The position numbers were made by a program, and so were the translations under genes. DNA of 35,098 bases from Lachnospiraceae bacterium. Its GTDB lineage: Bacteria > Bacillota > Clostridia > Lachnospirales > Lachnospiraceae. Below the pieces are notes generated by a model. The model ran no database searches, was not told where the DNA came from, and saw nothing but the letters and a program-made list of their open reading frames with translations. The stretch is from positions 1-35,098 of the forward strand of contig JAUNAG010000006.1 in assembly GCA_030527685.1 (NCBI GenBank), in the 5' to 3' direction. Every line of letters starts with the position of its first letter. The stretch's first letter is position 1. This document shows positions 22,391 to 29,336 of the stretch, one piece after another.

Positions 22391-22419
22391 AATGTATCAC
22401 ACTTAGTTCCAGATGTCAA
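22391..22419 (-). promoter_or_regulatory. Promoter of rpoBC
   Basis: TTGACA (22414-22419), 17 bases, TACATT (22391-22396) on the minus strand. It is the same hexamer pair and spacing as the rplJ promoter. Confidence 0.8.
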
Positions 22420-22448
22420 AGATTTTTTTAAAAAAGTGTTATTTTATT

Positions 22449-22490
22449 ACAAAAAGAAGAAGCGGCCCGGACTTTCGTCCGAGCCGCCTC
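22449..22490 (-). terminator. Terminator/attenuator between rplL and rpoB
   Basis: On the minus strand GCGGCTCGGAC pairs with GTCCGGGCCGC (one G-T pair) around a GAAA loop, followed by TTCTTCTTTTT. It lies about 20 bases after the rplL stop. Partial termination here, plus the separate rpoB promoter, would set the ratio of L7/L12 to RNA polymerase. Confidence 0.8.
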
Positions 22491-22510
22491 GAAGCTTTTT
22501 AAGGCAATAA

Positions 22511-22888
22511 TTACTTAAGAGTAACCTTAGCGCCAACTTCCTCAAGCTTCTTCTTGAGGTCTTCAGCTGCTTCCTTGTCAAGCTGCTCCTTGATTACCTT
22601 CGGAGCGGAATCAACGAGTTCCTTAGCTTCCTTCAGGCCGAGACCTGTAGCTTCACGGACAACCTTGATAACCTTAACCTTAGCAGCGCCGCAGTCTGTC
22701 AGCTCAACGTCGAACTCTGTCTTCTCTTCCTCAGCCGGGCCCTCAGCAGCACCAGCAGCTGCAACAACAACACCTGCAGCAGCGGAAACGCCGAATTCTT
22801 CTTCACAAGCCTTTACAAGGTCGTTCAGCTCAACAACTGTAAGCTCTTTGATAGCTGCAATAAACTCTTCTGTAGTTAACTTAGCCAT
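22511..22888 (-). CDS. rplL: 50S ribosomal protein L7/L12
   Basis: L7/L12, 125 residues, the multi-copy stalk protein that recruits and activates translational GTPases. It has the N-terminal dimerisation helices ([20 protein letters not shown]), an Ala/Gly-rich hinge at about 35-55, and the C-terminal domain with [25 protein letters not shown]. The ATG at 22888 with GGAGG 8 bases upstream is used, not an upstream ATG. It follows rplJ by 45 bases and is transcribed with it. Confidence 0.98.
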   Translation of the reverse strand: MAKLTTEEFIAAIKELTVVELNDLVKACEEEFGVSAAAGVVVAAAGAAEGPAEEEKTEFDVELTDCGAAKVKVIKVVREATGLGLKEAKELVDSAPKVIKEQLDKEAAEDLKKKLEEVGAKVTLK

Positions 22889-22933
22889 TGTATTTTCCTC
22901 CATTCGTATAATTGGTATAAAATCGCAATTTGA

Positions 22934-23452
22934 TTATTCTGCTGCCGGAGCTTCTTCTGCTGCCGGAGCCTCGTCCTTCTCTGCAACCTGCTTGATAACA
23001 CGAGCGAAGTTTGCAATCGGGGACTGCATGCTGCCGAAGAGTCTTCCAAGAAGAACCTCTCTGGACGGAATTGCTGCCATCTCTGTCAGCTTGTTCTCGT
23101 CAGCGTACTGACCTTCAATAACGCCGGCAACAAAGTTCATGCACTTGTAATTCTTGACATACTTTGCAAGAATCTTTTCAGCAGCGATCGGATCATCCTT
23201 GGAAACCGCAATTGCGTTCGGTCCGTCAAGGTGCTTGGACAGAGCTTCAAACTCTGTACCTTCGAAAGCACGGCGCATCAGGGTATTCTTGTATACCTTG
23301 TAAACGACACCAGCTTCACGAAGCTCCTTACGAAGAGCTGTATCCTGCTCAACAGTAAGTCCGAGATACTGAACAATAACTGCAGCCTGTGCATTTTCAA
23401 TTGTTTCGGAAATCTCCTGTACAATCGGCTGCTTCAGTTCTACCTTTGCCAT
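22934..23452 (-). CDS. rplJ: 50S ribosomal protein L10
   Basis: L10, 172 residues, which anchors the L7/L12 dimers on 23S rRNA. The family pattern is seen in MAKVELKQPIVQEISE, VVYKVYKNTLMRRAFEG and the C-terminal helix that binds L12 (GRLFGSMQSPIANFARVIKQVAEK). It ends in an AAEEAPAAE tail. The ATG at 23452 is chosen for the conserved N-terminus; AGGAGG lies 12 bases upstream. The L10-L12 complex is known to repress its own mRNA through the leader, and an L10-type leader with an intrinsic attenuator precedes this gene. Confidence 0.98.
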   Translation of the reverse strand: MAKVELKQPIVQEISETIENAQAAVIVQYLGLTVEQDTALRKELREAGVVYKVYKNTLMRRAFEGTEFEALSKHLDGPNAIAVSKDDPIAAEKILAKYVKNYKCMNFVAGVIEGQYADENKLTEMAAIPSREVLLGRLFGSMQSPIANFARVIKQVAEKDEAPAAEEAPAAE

Positions 23453-23531
23453 GTGACTGATTTTCCTCCTTTTTAGATTTTCGCATCCTGTTTTCCGAAT
23501 GACGGTCTTACGCCGGAGAAAATCTCTTTGG

Positions 23532-23568
23532 CGAAAAAAAGATCCTCTGTGCTCAGCACAGAGGATCT
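23532..23568 (-). terminator. Attenuator in the rplJ leader
   Basis: A 14-bp perfect stem, AGATCCTCTGTGCT with AGCACAGAGGATCT, is followed on the minus strand by TTTTTTTCG. It stands between the L10-binding region and the rplJ start, about 80 bases before the ATG, as expected for control by transcription attenuation. Confidence 0.88.
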
Positions 23569-23624
23569 GATTGATTTCTTCAGAGGGCAGAGCCTGATTC
23601 GGCACTGCTTTTATGTAAGAAAAT

Positions 23625-23691
23625 CATTCCTCGGCTGGCGCTTAATATGCTTACGTCCGATCACGGACACCGGCTGTCTTCGGTTTGATGC
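23625..23691 (-). ncRNA. Ribosomal protein L10 leader, binding core
   Basis: The minus-strand sequence from the predicted transcript start contains GAAGACAGCCGGTG, a hairpin GTCCG/CGGAC, and AGCGCCAGCCGAGGAATG. These resemble the kink-turn-containing binding site in Firmicute L10 leaders. With the attenuator at 23532-23568 this would let L10(L12)4 switch off its own operon. The assignment rests on position and remembered consensus; a covariance-model search was not run. Confidence 0.7.
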
Positions 23692-23697
23692 CTAAAC

Positions 23698-23726
23698 AAT
23701 GTAGCATCGTTTTACAACGATGTCAA
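23698..23726 (-). promoter_or_regulatory. Promoter of rplJ-rplL
   Basis: TTGACA (23721-23726), 17 bases, TACATT (23698-23703) on the minus strand, directly after rplA. The spacer holds a perfect palindrome, CATCGT-TGTAAA-ACGATG on the minus strand (23705-23722), overlapping the -35, which could be a protein-binding site. Confidence 0.75.
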
Positions 23727-23740
23727 GTCTTAAATTTTAT

Positions 23741-24433
23741 TTACTGAACCTTGACCGGGTTAACCTTGACGCCCGGGCCCATTGTAGAAGCCAGAGTGAT
23801 GCTCTTCATGTAAGCACCCTTGACTGCTGCCGGCTTAGCCTTGTTCAGAGCTTCCATCAGAGCGTTGAAGTTAGCCTGAAGCTGCTCTTCTGTGAAGGAA
23901 GCCTTACCAACCGGAACATGGATGATGTTGCTCTTGTCCAGACGGTACTCAATCTTACCAGCTTTGATTTCCTTGACAGCCTTTGTTACATCCATAGTAA
24001 CTGTGCCTGCCTTCGGGTTCGGCATAAGGCCCTTCGGTCCGAGGACACGACCCAGACGGCCGACAACGCCCATCATATCCGGTGTTGCAACAACAACATC
24101 GAAATCGAACCAGCCTTCGTTCTGGATTCTCGGAACGAGATCCATCTCGCCGACATAATCTGCACCAGCTGCAAGAGCTTCCTCAGCCTTAGCGCCCTTA
24201 GCGAATACAAGAACGCGAACCTTCTTGCCTGTACCAGCCGGAAGGACAACAGCGCCACGAACCTGCTGATCAGCATGGCGGCCGTCGCAGCCTGTGCGGA
24301 TGTGAGCTTCAATTGTTTCATCAAACTTTGCAACTGCAGTCTTCTTTACAAGAGCAATTGCCTCAGCCGGGTCATAAAGACTTGCATGGTCAACTGCTTT
24401 TGCTGCTTCCATGTACTTCTTTCCGTGCTTCAT
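23741..24433 (-). CDS. rplA: 50S ribosomal protein L1
   Basis: L1, 230 residues, a two-domain protein of the L1 stalk that moves deacylated tRNA out of the E site and can repress the L11-L1 mRNA. The signature [14 protein letters not shown], the [22 protein letters not shown] block and the C-terminal [20 protein letters not shown] are present. GGAGG lies 10 bases before the ATG. It follows rplK by 52 bases and is probably co-transcribed with it. Confidence 0.99.
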   Translation of the reverse strand: MKHGKKYMEAAKAVDHASLYDPAEAIALVKKTAVAKFDETIEAHIRTGCDGRHADQQVRGAVVLPAGTGKKVRVLVFAKGAKAEEALAAGADYVGEMDLVPRIQNEGWFDFDVVVATPDMMGVVGRLGRVLGPKGLMPNPKAGTVTMDVTKAVKEIKAGKIEYRLDKSNIIHVPVGKASFTEEQLQANFNALMEALNKAKPAAVKGAYMKSITLASTMGPGVKVNPVKVQ

Positions 24434-24485
24434 TTTCTAATAACCTCCCTGTGGTGATAGCGGATCTATATCCTTCCACTTATTC

Positions 24486-24911
24486 TCAGTCGACTACTTC
24501 AACACCCATGCTGCGAGCTGTACCAGAAATAACGCTCATTGCTGCCTCAAGGCTAGCTGCGTTCAGATCCGGCATCTTTGTCTCAGCAATTTCCTTAACC
24601 TGAGCCTTTGTGATCTTACCGACCTTAAGCTTGTTCGGTGTGCCGGAAGCCTTTGCAAGGCCTGCTGCCTTCTTGATGAGAACAGCTGCCGGCGGTGTCT
24701 TTGTAATGAATGTAAAGCTGCGGTCTGCGTAGACAGTGATGACTACCGGGATGATTGTATCGCCCATAGATGCAGTCTTCGCATTGAAAGCCTTTGTGAA
24801 CTGTACGATGTTCACGCCGTGCTGGCCGAGAGCCGGACCTACCGGCGGAGCCGGAGTTGCCTTGCCGGCCGGAATCTGCAGCTTAATGTATCCTGTAACC
24901 TTCTTTGCCAT
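24486..24911 (-). CDS. rplK: 50S ribosomal protein L11
   Basis: L11, 141 residues, part of the GTPase-associated centre with 23S helices 43-44. It is also the site of thiostrepton action and is needed for RelA-type stringent response. The N-terminal [24 protein letters not shown] and the C-terminal [12 protein letters not shown] are typical. AGGAGG lies 7 bases before the ATG. Confidence 0.99.
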   Translation of the reverse strand: MAKKVTGYIKLQIPAGKATPAPPVGPALGQHGVNIVQFTKAFNAKTASMGDTIIPVVITVYADRSFTFITKTPPAAVLIKKAAGLAKASGTPNKLKVGKITKAQVKEIAETKMPDLNAASLEAAMSVISGTARSMGVEVVD

Positions 24912-24986
24912 GATGTTACCTCCTATGTGGTATGGCGAGTATGAAACCCTTCCACTTCTATTGGAATATGATCACCTGTTTGATGA

Positions 24987-25562
24987 TCACTTCTTCTTAA
25001 CTTCCGCAAAGTTGATCTCAACCGGCGTATCTCTGCCGAAGAGTTCGACGGTAATTGTAACCGTCTGCTTCTGCGGATTGATGTCCTGAATTGCACCTTC
25101 TGTGCCGTTCCAGGCTCCCGCAATGACGACAACCATGTCGCCAATTTCGAAATCGACTACGATCTTTGGCTTCTGTGCTGTCGGCATATCGCCTCCCGCA
25201 AGGCCAAGTGACCACATCTCATCCGGAGTCAGCGGAACCGGCTTACTTCCCGGTCCGACAAAACCCGTTACGCCTCGTGTATTCCGGACAACATACCATG
25301 TATCATCATCCATTTCCATGTTGACGATAACATAGCCCGGAAACATCTTGCGCTGAACCATCTTTGTGACGCCGCCTCTGGTCTCCTGTACTTCTTCCAG
25401 CGGAACACGAACATCCAGGATCTTATCCTCAAGATGTCTGTTGGCAACGGTCTTTTCGATGTTAGCCTTCACCTTATTCTCGTAGCCGGAATAGGTATGA
25501 ATTACATACCATTTTGCCTCTGAGACCTGAGTCATTTCTGACATCTGATTAGCTTCTGACAT
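24987..25562 (-). CDS. nusG: Transcription termination/antitermination protein NusG
   Basis: NusG, 191 residues, which binds RNA polymerase and influences pausing, Rho action and coupling to ribosomes. The NGN domain begins at AKWYVIHTYSGYENKVK (about residue 16) and includes MFPGYVIVNMEMDDDTWYVVRNT. The KOW domain is near GDMVVVIAGAWNGTEGAIQDI. The 15-residue extension MSEANQMSEMTQVSE contains two closer in-frame ATG codons; the first ATG has GAGGATTCAG just upstream and is kept, but the start is not certain. Confidence 0.97.
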   Translation of the reverse strand: MSEANQMSEMTQVSEAKWYVIHTYSGYENKVKANIEKTVANRHLEDKILDVRVPLEEVQETRGGVTKMVQRKMFPGYVIVNMEMDDDTWYVVRNTRGVTGFVGPGSKPVPLTPDEMWSLGLAGGDMPTAQKPKIVVDFEIGDMVVVIAGAWNGTEGAIQDINPQKQTVTITVELFGRDTPVEINFAEVKKK

Positions 25563-25592
25563 CTGAATCCTCTTATCCTTTTCGCTTTCGCG

Positions 25593-25817
25593 TTAACGAG
25601 CCAGCAGCCAGTTAACTGCCTGCAGGGCGCCGCTGTCAATCACAGTGATGACGACTCCGAGAATTAGTGACATTACAATGACAAGTCCTGATTCCTTGAG
25701 TACGTCTTCCTTCGTCGGCCAGATGATTTTGCTCCATTCACGCTTTACACCGCTCCAGAAGCTCGGCTTGTTCTCTTTGGCCTTCGCCTTTTCTGTACTG
25801 TTAGATTTTTCTGCCAT
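25593..25817 (-). CDS. secE: Protein translocase subunit SecE
   Basis: SecE, 74 residues, the small essential clamp of the SecYEG channel. A charged N-terminus leads into the conserved amphipathic region WSGVKREWSKIIWPTKEDVLKE, then one membrane helix (SGLVIVMSLILGVVITVIDSGAL). This is the short, single-helix form usual in Gram-positive bacteria. It follows rpmG by 17 bases and precedes nusG by 30 bases. Confidence 0.97.
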   Translation of the reverse strand: MAEKSNSTEKAKAKENKPSFWSGVKREWSKIIWPTKEDVLKESGLVIVMSLILGVVITVIDSGALQAVNWLLAR

Positions 25818-25834
25818 TGCTGTTTCCCCGCTTT

Positions 25835-25984
25835 TTACTTTGTTTCCTTATGGACAGTGTGCTTGCGGCAGAATCTGCAGTACTTCTTTGTTTCCATTCT
25901 TTCAGGATGTTCTTTCTTATCCTTCTTTGTGTTGTAGTTACGCTGTTTGCATTCTGTGCAAGCTAATGTGATCCTTGTACGCAC
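25835..25984 (-). CDS. rpmG: 50S ribosomal protein L33, zinc-binding form
   Basis: L33, 49 residues. It begins [20 protein letters not shown] and ends [15 protein letters not shown], with two CxxC pairs (Cys9/Cys12 and Cys36/Cys39) that form the zinc ribbon of the C+ type. The start is GTG at 25984 with GGAGG 8 bases upstream. It is the first gene of the rpmG-secE-nusG unit, as in other Firmicutes. The C+ form is often replaced by a C- paralogue under zinc limitation; no such paralogue is in the window. Confidence 0.96.
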   Translation of the reverse strand: MRTRITLACTECKQRNYNTKKDKKEHPERMETKKYCRFCRKHTVHKETK

Positions 25985-26118
25985 GGTTTTCACCTCCAAT
26001 GATATCCGTTAGCTGATTATCTGCGGTTCCGTTTTTTACGGCAAATGCAGACCGGTTTTCTTTTCCTTCCGGCTTTTTTTGCGCAAAAAAAAAGAACCTG
26101 TTACCTCTAAGCCAGTTA

Positions 26119-26147
26119 AATATAACACAGAGGTATTCCTTCGTCAA
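26119..26147 (-). promoter_or_regulatory. Promoter of rpmG-secE-nusG
   Basis: TTGACG (26142-26147), 17 bases, TATATT (26119-26124) on the minus strand. A perfect inverted repeat, TACCTCT (26129-26135 on the minus strand) with AGAGGTA (26102-26108), brackets the -10 and the start site and could be an operator. Confidence 0.75.
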
Positions 26148-26239
26148 TATATACGCCCGAATCTTTTTGGCTTCGTGGAATGTAATAGGAAGCCCTGCGT
26201 TCCGCCCCTTTAAGACCCGACATGATGCTGTAAATATAT

Positions 26240-26286
26240 AAGAAAAGGCAGATCCCCTGCTCCATTTTCAGAGAAGAGATCTGCCC
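26240..26286 (-). terminator. Terminator of the D-2-hydroxyacid dehydrogenase gene
   Basis: GGCAGATC pairs with GATCTGCC (26278-26285 with 26248-26255) around a 22-base loop that can pair further, and TTTTCTTATAT follows on the minus strand. It starts about 12 bases past the stop codon. Confidence 0.75.
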
Positions 26287-26297
26287 TGCAGTCATTC

Positions 26298-27263
26298 TTA
26301 TTTGTTTACAACATTTACCGGAGCGCCGTCGATGAATGCCTTTACGTTGTCTACCGTAATATCCATGATTCTCTGGCGTGCAGCCTGTGCAGCCCAGGAG
26401 ATATGCGGTGTGATCAGGCAGTTCTTAGCCTTCAGCAGCGGGTTGTCGCCCTTGATCGGCTCTGTGGATACAACGTCCAGACCTGCTGCGTAAACCTTGC
26501 CGGAATTCAGAGCATCTGCCAGATCCTGCTCTACGACCAGCTGGCCGCGGGAGTTGTTGATCAGGATGACGCCGTCCTTCATCTTTGCGATAGTATCCTT
26601 GTTGATGATGCCTTCTGTCTCCGGGAACAGCGGGCAGTGCAGGAAGATCACATCAGACTCTGCCAGAACGCTGTCAAGATCCTTGTACTCAGCAAGCTCT
26701 CTGCCTGCATCGCTCTGGAAGCTGTCGTATGCAATAACATTCATGCCGATAGCCTTCAGAATTCTTGCGGAGGACTGACCGATTCTGCCGAGGCCGATGA
26801 TACCTGCAGTCTTGCCGTAAAGCTCGATCATCGGGAAATCCCAGTAGCACCAGTCAATGTTGTTTTCCCACTTACCTTCGAAGACAGTATCGGAGTGATG
26901 CTGGAAATGAGAGCAGATTTCAAGAAGCAGACCTACTGCATACTGACCGACAATCTGTGTGCCGTATGTCGGAACGTTTGCAACCGGAATACCCTTTTCC
27001 TTTGCATAGGTATAATCGATGACGTTGTAGCCTGTTGCAAGAACAGCGATCATCTTCAGATTCGGGCACTTATCAATAGTAGCCTTGGAAATCGGTGTCT
27101 TGTTTGTGATTGCAATGTCTGCATCGCCGATAGCTTCTGCGATAGCCGGGCTTTCTGCGTAGGAGATTCTGTCATAAACCTTCACTTCGCCGAGTGCCTC
27201 GAGGCCTTCCCAGCTTAAATCTCCCGGATTCTCAGTATAGCCGTCCAGAACTACAATTTTCAT
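26298..27263 (-). CDS. D-2-hydroxyacid dehydrogenase, glycerate/glyoxylate-reductase-like
   Basis: NAD(P)-dependent enzyme of 321 residues that interconverts a 2-oxoacid and a D-2-hydroxyacid. The Rossmann motif GLGRIG is at 157-162, and the catalytic set is Arg239 (NSRGQL), Glu268 (STEP) and His287 (PHISW). ATGYNVIDYTYAKEKGIPVANVP (from 77) is the usual substrate-side block. Its closest resemblance is to glycerate dehydrogenase (HprA-like). GGAGG lies about 10 bases before the ATG. It follows the TRAP genes but is separated by a terminator and has its own -10 and a cre-like site. With the operon upstream it may reduce a product such as glyoxylate, hydroxypyruvate or another 2-oxoacid; this is inference. 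Confidence 0.9.
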   Translation of the reverse strand: MKIVVLDGYTENPGDLSWEGLEALGEVKVYDRISYAESPAIAEAIGDADIAITNKTPISKATIDKCPNLKMIAVLATGYNVIDYTYAKEKGIPVANVPTYGTQIVGQYAVGLLLEICSHFQHHSDTVFEGKWENNIDWCYWDFPMIELYGKTAGIIGLGRIGQSSARILKAIGMNVIAYDSFQSDAGRELAEYKDLDSVLAESDVIFLHCPLFPETEGIINKDTIAKMKDGVILINNSRGQLVVEQDLADALNSGKVYAAGLDVVSTEPIKGDNPLLKAKNCLITPHISWAAQAARQRIMDITVDNVKAFIDGAPVNVVNK

Positions 27264-27313
27264 AATTAATTAACCTCCGCCATCTGGCTTAAATTTGTCA
27301 AAAGGCACTTTCT

Positions 27314-27337
27314 TAAAAGCGCTTTCGCAACATTATA
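27314..27337 (-). promoter_or_regulatory. -10 box and cre-like site before the D-2-hydroxyacid dehydrogenase gene
   Basis: TATAAT (27332-27337) on the minus strand is followed 6 bases later by GCGAAAGCGCTTTTA, whose core AAAGCGCTTT is a perfect palindrome (27316-27325). It matches the CcpA cre consensus TGAAAGCGCTTTCA except at the two ends. A cre over the start site would give carbon catabolite repression. No good -35 is visible. Confidence 0.5.
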
Positions 27338-27346
27338 ACACAATTC

Positions 27347-27398
27347 AATTAAAAGACAGGCACCCCTCATCGGATGCTCCCGTGAAGAGATGCCTGTA
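27347..27398 (-). terminator. Terminator after dctM
   Basis: ACAGGCA/TGCCTGT (27391-27397 with 27356-27362) encloses a partly paired loop, and CTTTTAATT follows on the minus strand. It lies shortly after the dctM stop and closes the transporter operon. Confidence 0.75.
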
Positions 27399-27410
27399 TT
27401 AAATCATAAA

Positions 27411-28691
27411 TCACGTACCGAAGACAATACCTACCGGTACTTCAATGATGCCCGGGAAGAAGATGAACAGGCAGAGTGACAGTGCGATCAGGATGATCCA
27501 CGGAACAGATGCCTTGATAATCTTCTCAAGAGGCAGGCCGGTAACATTCTCTGCTGCGTAGAGGCAGACACCGACCGGCGGTGTAATCAGACCGAAAGAA
27601 AGTGTGATTACGAGGAATACTACGAAGAACAGCGGGCTGACGCCGACGGACTGCACTGCCGGCAGAAGGATCGGAACCAGGATGAAGATAGCTGCAGTAG
27701 CATCCATGAACATACCGACAACAATAAGGAATGCATACAGTACGAACAGGATGACAATACGGTTATCGGAAACGCCGCTGATCATGTTTGCCACGCGGGA
27801 CGGAAGTCCATCGATTTCGAAAAGCATGGATGCCGGCTTTGCAGCGATAGCTACGAAAAGGATTGTTCCTGTAGAGCGTGCATTCTTAGCAATGATTCTC
27901 GGCAGATCTGTCCACTTCAGAGTCTTGAAGAGATAGATGTATACCAGAGATGTATACACAACGGCGATAGCAGCACCTTCAGTCGGTGTGTAGAAACCTG
28001 TGTATACGCCGCCAAGAAGGATAACCGGTGTCAGAAGAGCCGGGATAGCTCTGACAAAAGCTCTGCCCAGGCGCTTACCGGAGAACGGGGTACGATCACC
28101 GATGTTATGCTTCTTGCAGTAGAAATAGTTGTAAACCATGAATACGAGACCGATGATGATACCCGGAATCAGACCTGCCAGAAGTGCCTGGCCGATTGAA
28201 ACGTTTGCTGTAGCAGCAGCATTGATCATCAGGATACTCGGCGGAATAACGGAAGCCAGCATAGAACCGGAAAGGTTGATAGCTGTACCGTAGTCCTTCG
28301 GATAGCCCTTCTTCTCAAGAGCATTGATACTCATCTTACCGATGGAAGCAATAGCTGCAACGGAAGAACCGGACATACCGGCGAAAAGCATGTTAACCAC
28401 GACTGAAACGTGACCAAGACCACCGTAGATCCAGCCTACGAGTGCCTCAGCAAGATCGTAGATACGATCTGCAATACCACCTTCATCCATCAGTGAACCG
28501 CAGAGGATGAACAGCGGAACTGCTACCATGATGAAGGAGTTCATCGCTGTGAACATGGACTGAGCTGCTGTTGAAAGCGGAAGTCCTGCCATAAACAGCA
28601 TAACAAGAACGGAAGCTGCGCCCAGTGAAACTGCGATCGGAACTCCGAGGAACATCAATGCAATAAAGATAACAATAATCGCTAAACTCAT
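27411..28691 (-). CDS. dctM: TRAP transporter large permease, DctM type
   Basis: A 426-residue membrane protein with about 12 hydrophobic helices, the Na+-coupled transport subunit of a tripartite TRAP system. Family landmarks are FLGVPIAVSLGAASV near the N-terminus, the NMLFAGMSGSSVAAIASIG block, the GSMLASVIPPSILMI helical hairpin in the middle, YTGFYTPTEGAAIAVVY and FGLITPPVGVCLYAAENVTG near the C-terminus. The ATG is 7 bases after the dctQ stop and its ribosome binding site GGGGTG overlaps that stop, so translation is coupled. It uses proton or sodium gradients, not ATP. Confidence 0.96.
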   Translation of the reverse strand: MSLAIIVIFIALMFLGVPIAVSLGAASVLVMLFMAGLPLSTAAQSMFTAMNSFIMVAVPLFILCGSLMDEGGIADRIYDLAEALVGWIYGGLGHVSVVVNMLFAGMSGSSVAAIASIGKMSINALEKKGYPKDYGTAINLSGSMLASVIPPSILMINAAATANVSIGQALLAGLIPGIIIGLVFMVYNYFYCKKHNIGDRTPFSGKRLGRAFVRAIPALLTPVILLGGVYTGFYTPTEGAAIAVVYTSLVYIYLFKTLKWTDLPRIIAKNARSTGTILFVAIAAKPASMLFEIDGLPSRVANMISGVSDNRIVILFVLYAFLIVVGMFMDATAAIFILVPILLPAVQSVGVSPLFFVVFLVITLSFGLITPPVGVCLYAAENVTGLPLEKIIKASVPWIILIALSLCLFIFFPGIIEVPVGIVFGT

Positions 28692-28698
28692 TGATCAA

Positions 28699-29238
28699 TC
28701 ACCCCTCATTCTCCAGTGCTTTCTTCTTTTCAGTTTCCTTGTCGCCGATCGCAACCTTGTAATGATACTCCAGGAAGCTCTGAATTGTTCCGATCAGACC
28801 GAGAACTGCACCGACCGGCTGGCAGATACCGATGACATACATCGGGATACGAAGTGCCGTGCCCATCTCGTGCCACTGAATCTGCTGCTGTACGACCTGA
28901 AGGCCGAAGAAGAACATAAAGCAGAAGAAAGCTACAACTACTACGAAATAAAGAACTTCACTGAACTTCTTCAGGAAAGCAGGACCTGCCTGCAGGAAGA
29001 TTGTTACTCGTGAAGATTCACACATATTAAAGCCCGCGGCAAGTGCGACAAACATCATCCACAGGAAGAGATAACGGCTTGTCTCTTCTGTCCACGGGAA
29101 CGGATGTCCAACAAGACGTCCGATGATCTGGATCATGATGGTGACCACCATTCCGATAACAAGTACTGTCAGAACGATATCTTCCAGCTTGTTGATCACA
29201 TCAAAGAATTTTGAAAACTTGGATAATTTTCGTTCCAT
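28699..29238 (-). CDS. dctQ: TRAP transporter small permease, DctQ type
   Basis: A 179-residue membrane protein with four hydrophobic helices, the small subunit that scaffolds DctM and docks DctP. The family pattern WTEETSRYLFLWMMFVALAAGF is clear at about 50-71. The ATG at 29238 with AGGAGG 5 bases upstream is preferred over one 5 codons earlier. A charged tail (GDKETEKKKALENEG) ends the protein. A strong hairpin terminator lies between dctP and this gene, so dctQM are probably made at a lower level than the binding protein. Confidence 0.94.
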   Translation of the reverse strand: MERKLSKFSKFFDVINKLEDIVLTVLVIGMVVTIMIQIIGRLVGHPFPWTEETSRYLFLWMMFVALAAGFNMCESSRVTIFLQAGPAFLKKFSEVLYFVVVVAFFCFMFFFGLQVVQQQIQWHEMGTALRIPMYVIGICQPVGAVLGLIGTIQSFLEYHYKVAIGDKETEKKKALENEG

Positions 29239-29265
29239 GAAAACCTCCTGCAAGCTGCAGATTTA

Positions 29266-29306
29266 GAAAAAACGAGGCGCCCATGACCCGCATGGGCGCC
29301 TGTTTT
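29266..29306 (-). terminator. Intercistronic terminator between dctP and dctQ
   Basis: An 11-bp perfect stem, AGGCGCCCATG with CATGGGCGCCT, around a 5-base loop is followed by CGTTTTTT on the minus strand. It lies about 30 bases after the dctP stop. Partial termination would give excess binding protein over permease, as in many binding-protein-dependent systems. Confidence 0.85.
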
Positions 29307-29336
29307 TAGGAGTTTTTAAAACGGTTTCTCTTATAT

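Larger units (their letters stand above)
25985..26297. other. Intergenic region between rpmG and the D-2-hydroxyacid dehydrogenase gene
   Basis: No gene is seen in these 313 bases. They hold the rpmG promoter (26119-26147), the dehydrogenase terminator (26240-26286), and a homopolymer palindrome in the rpmG leader (T run, GCGC, A run on the minus strand, about 26074-26095). Confidence 0.7.
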
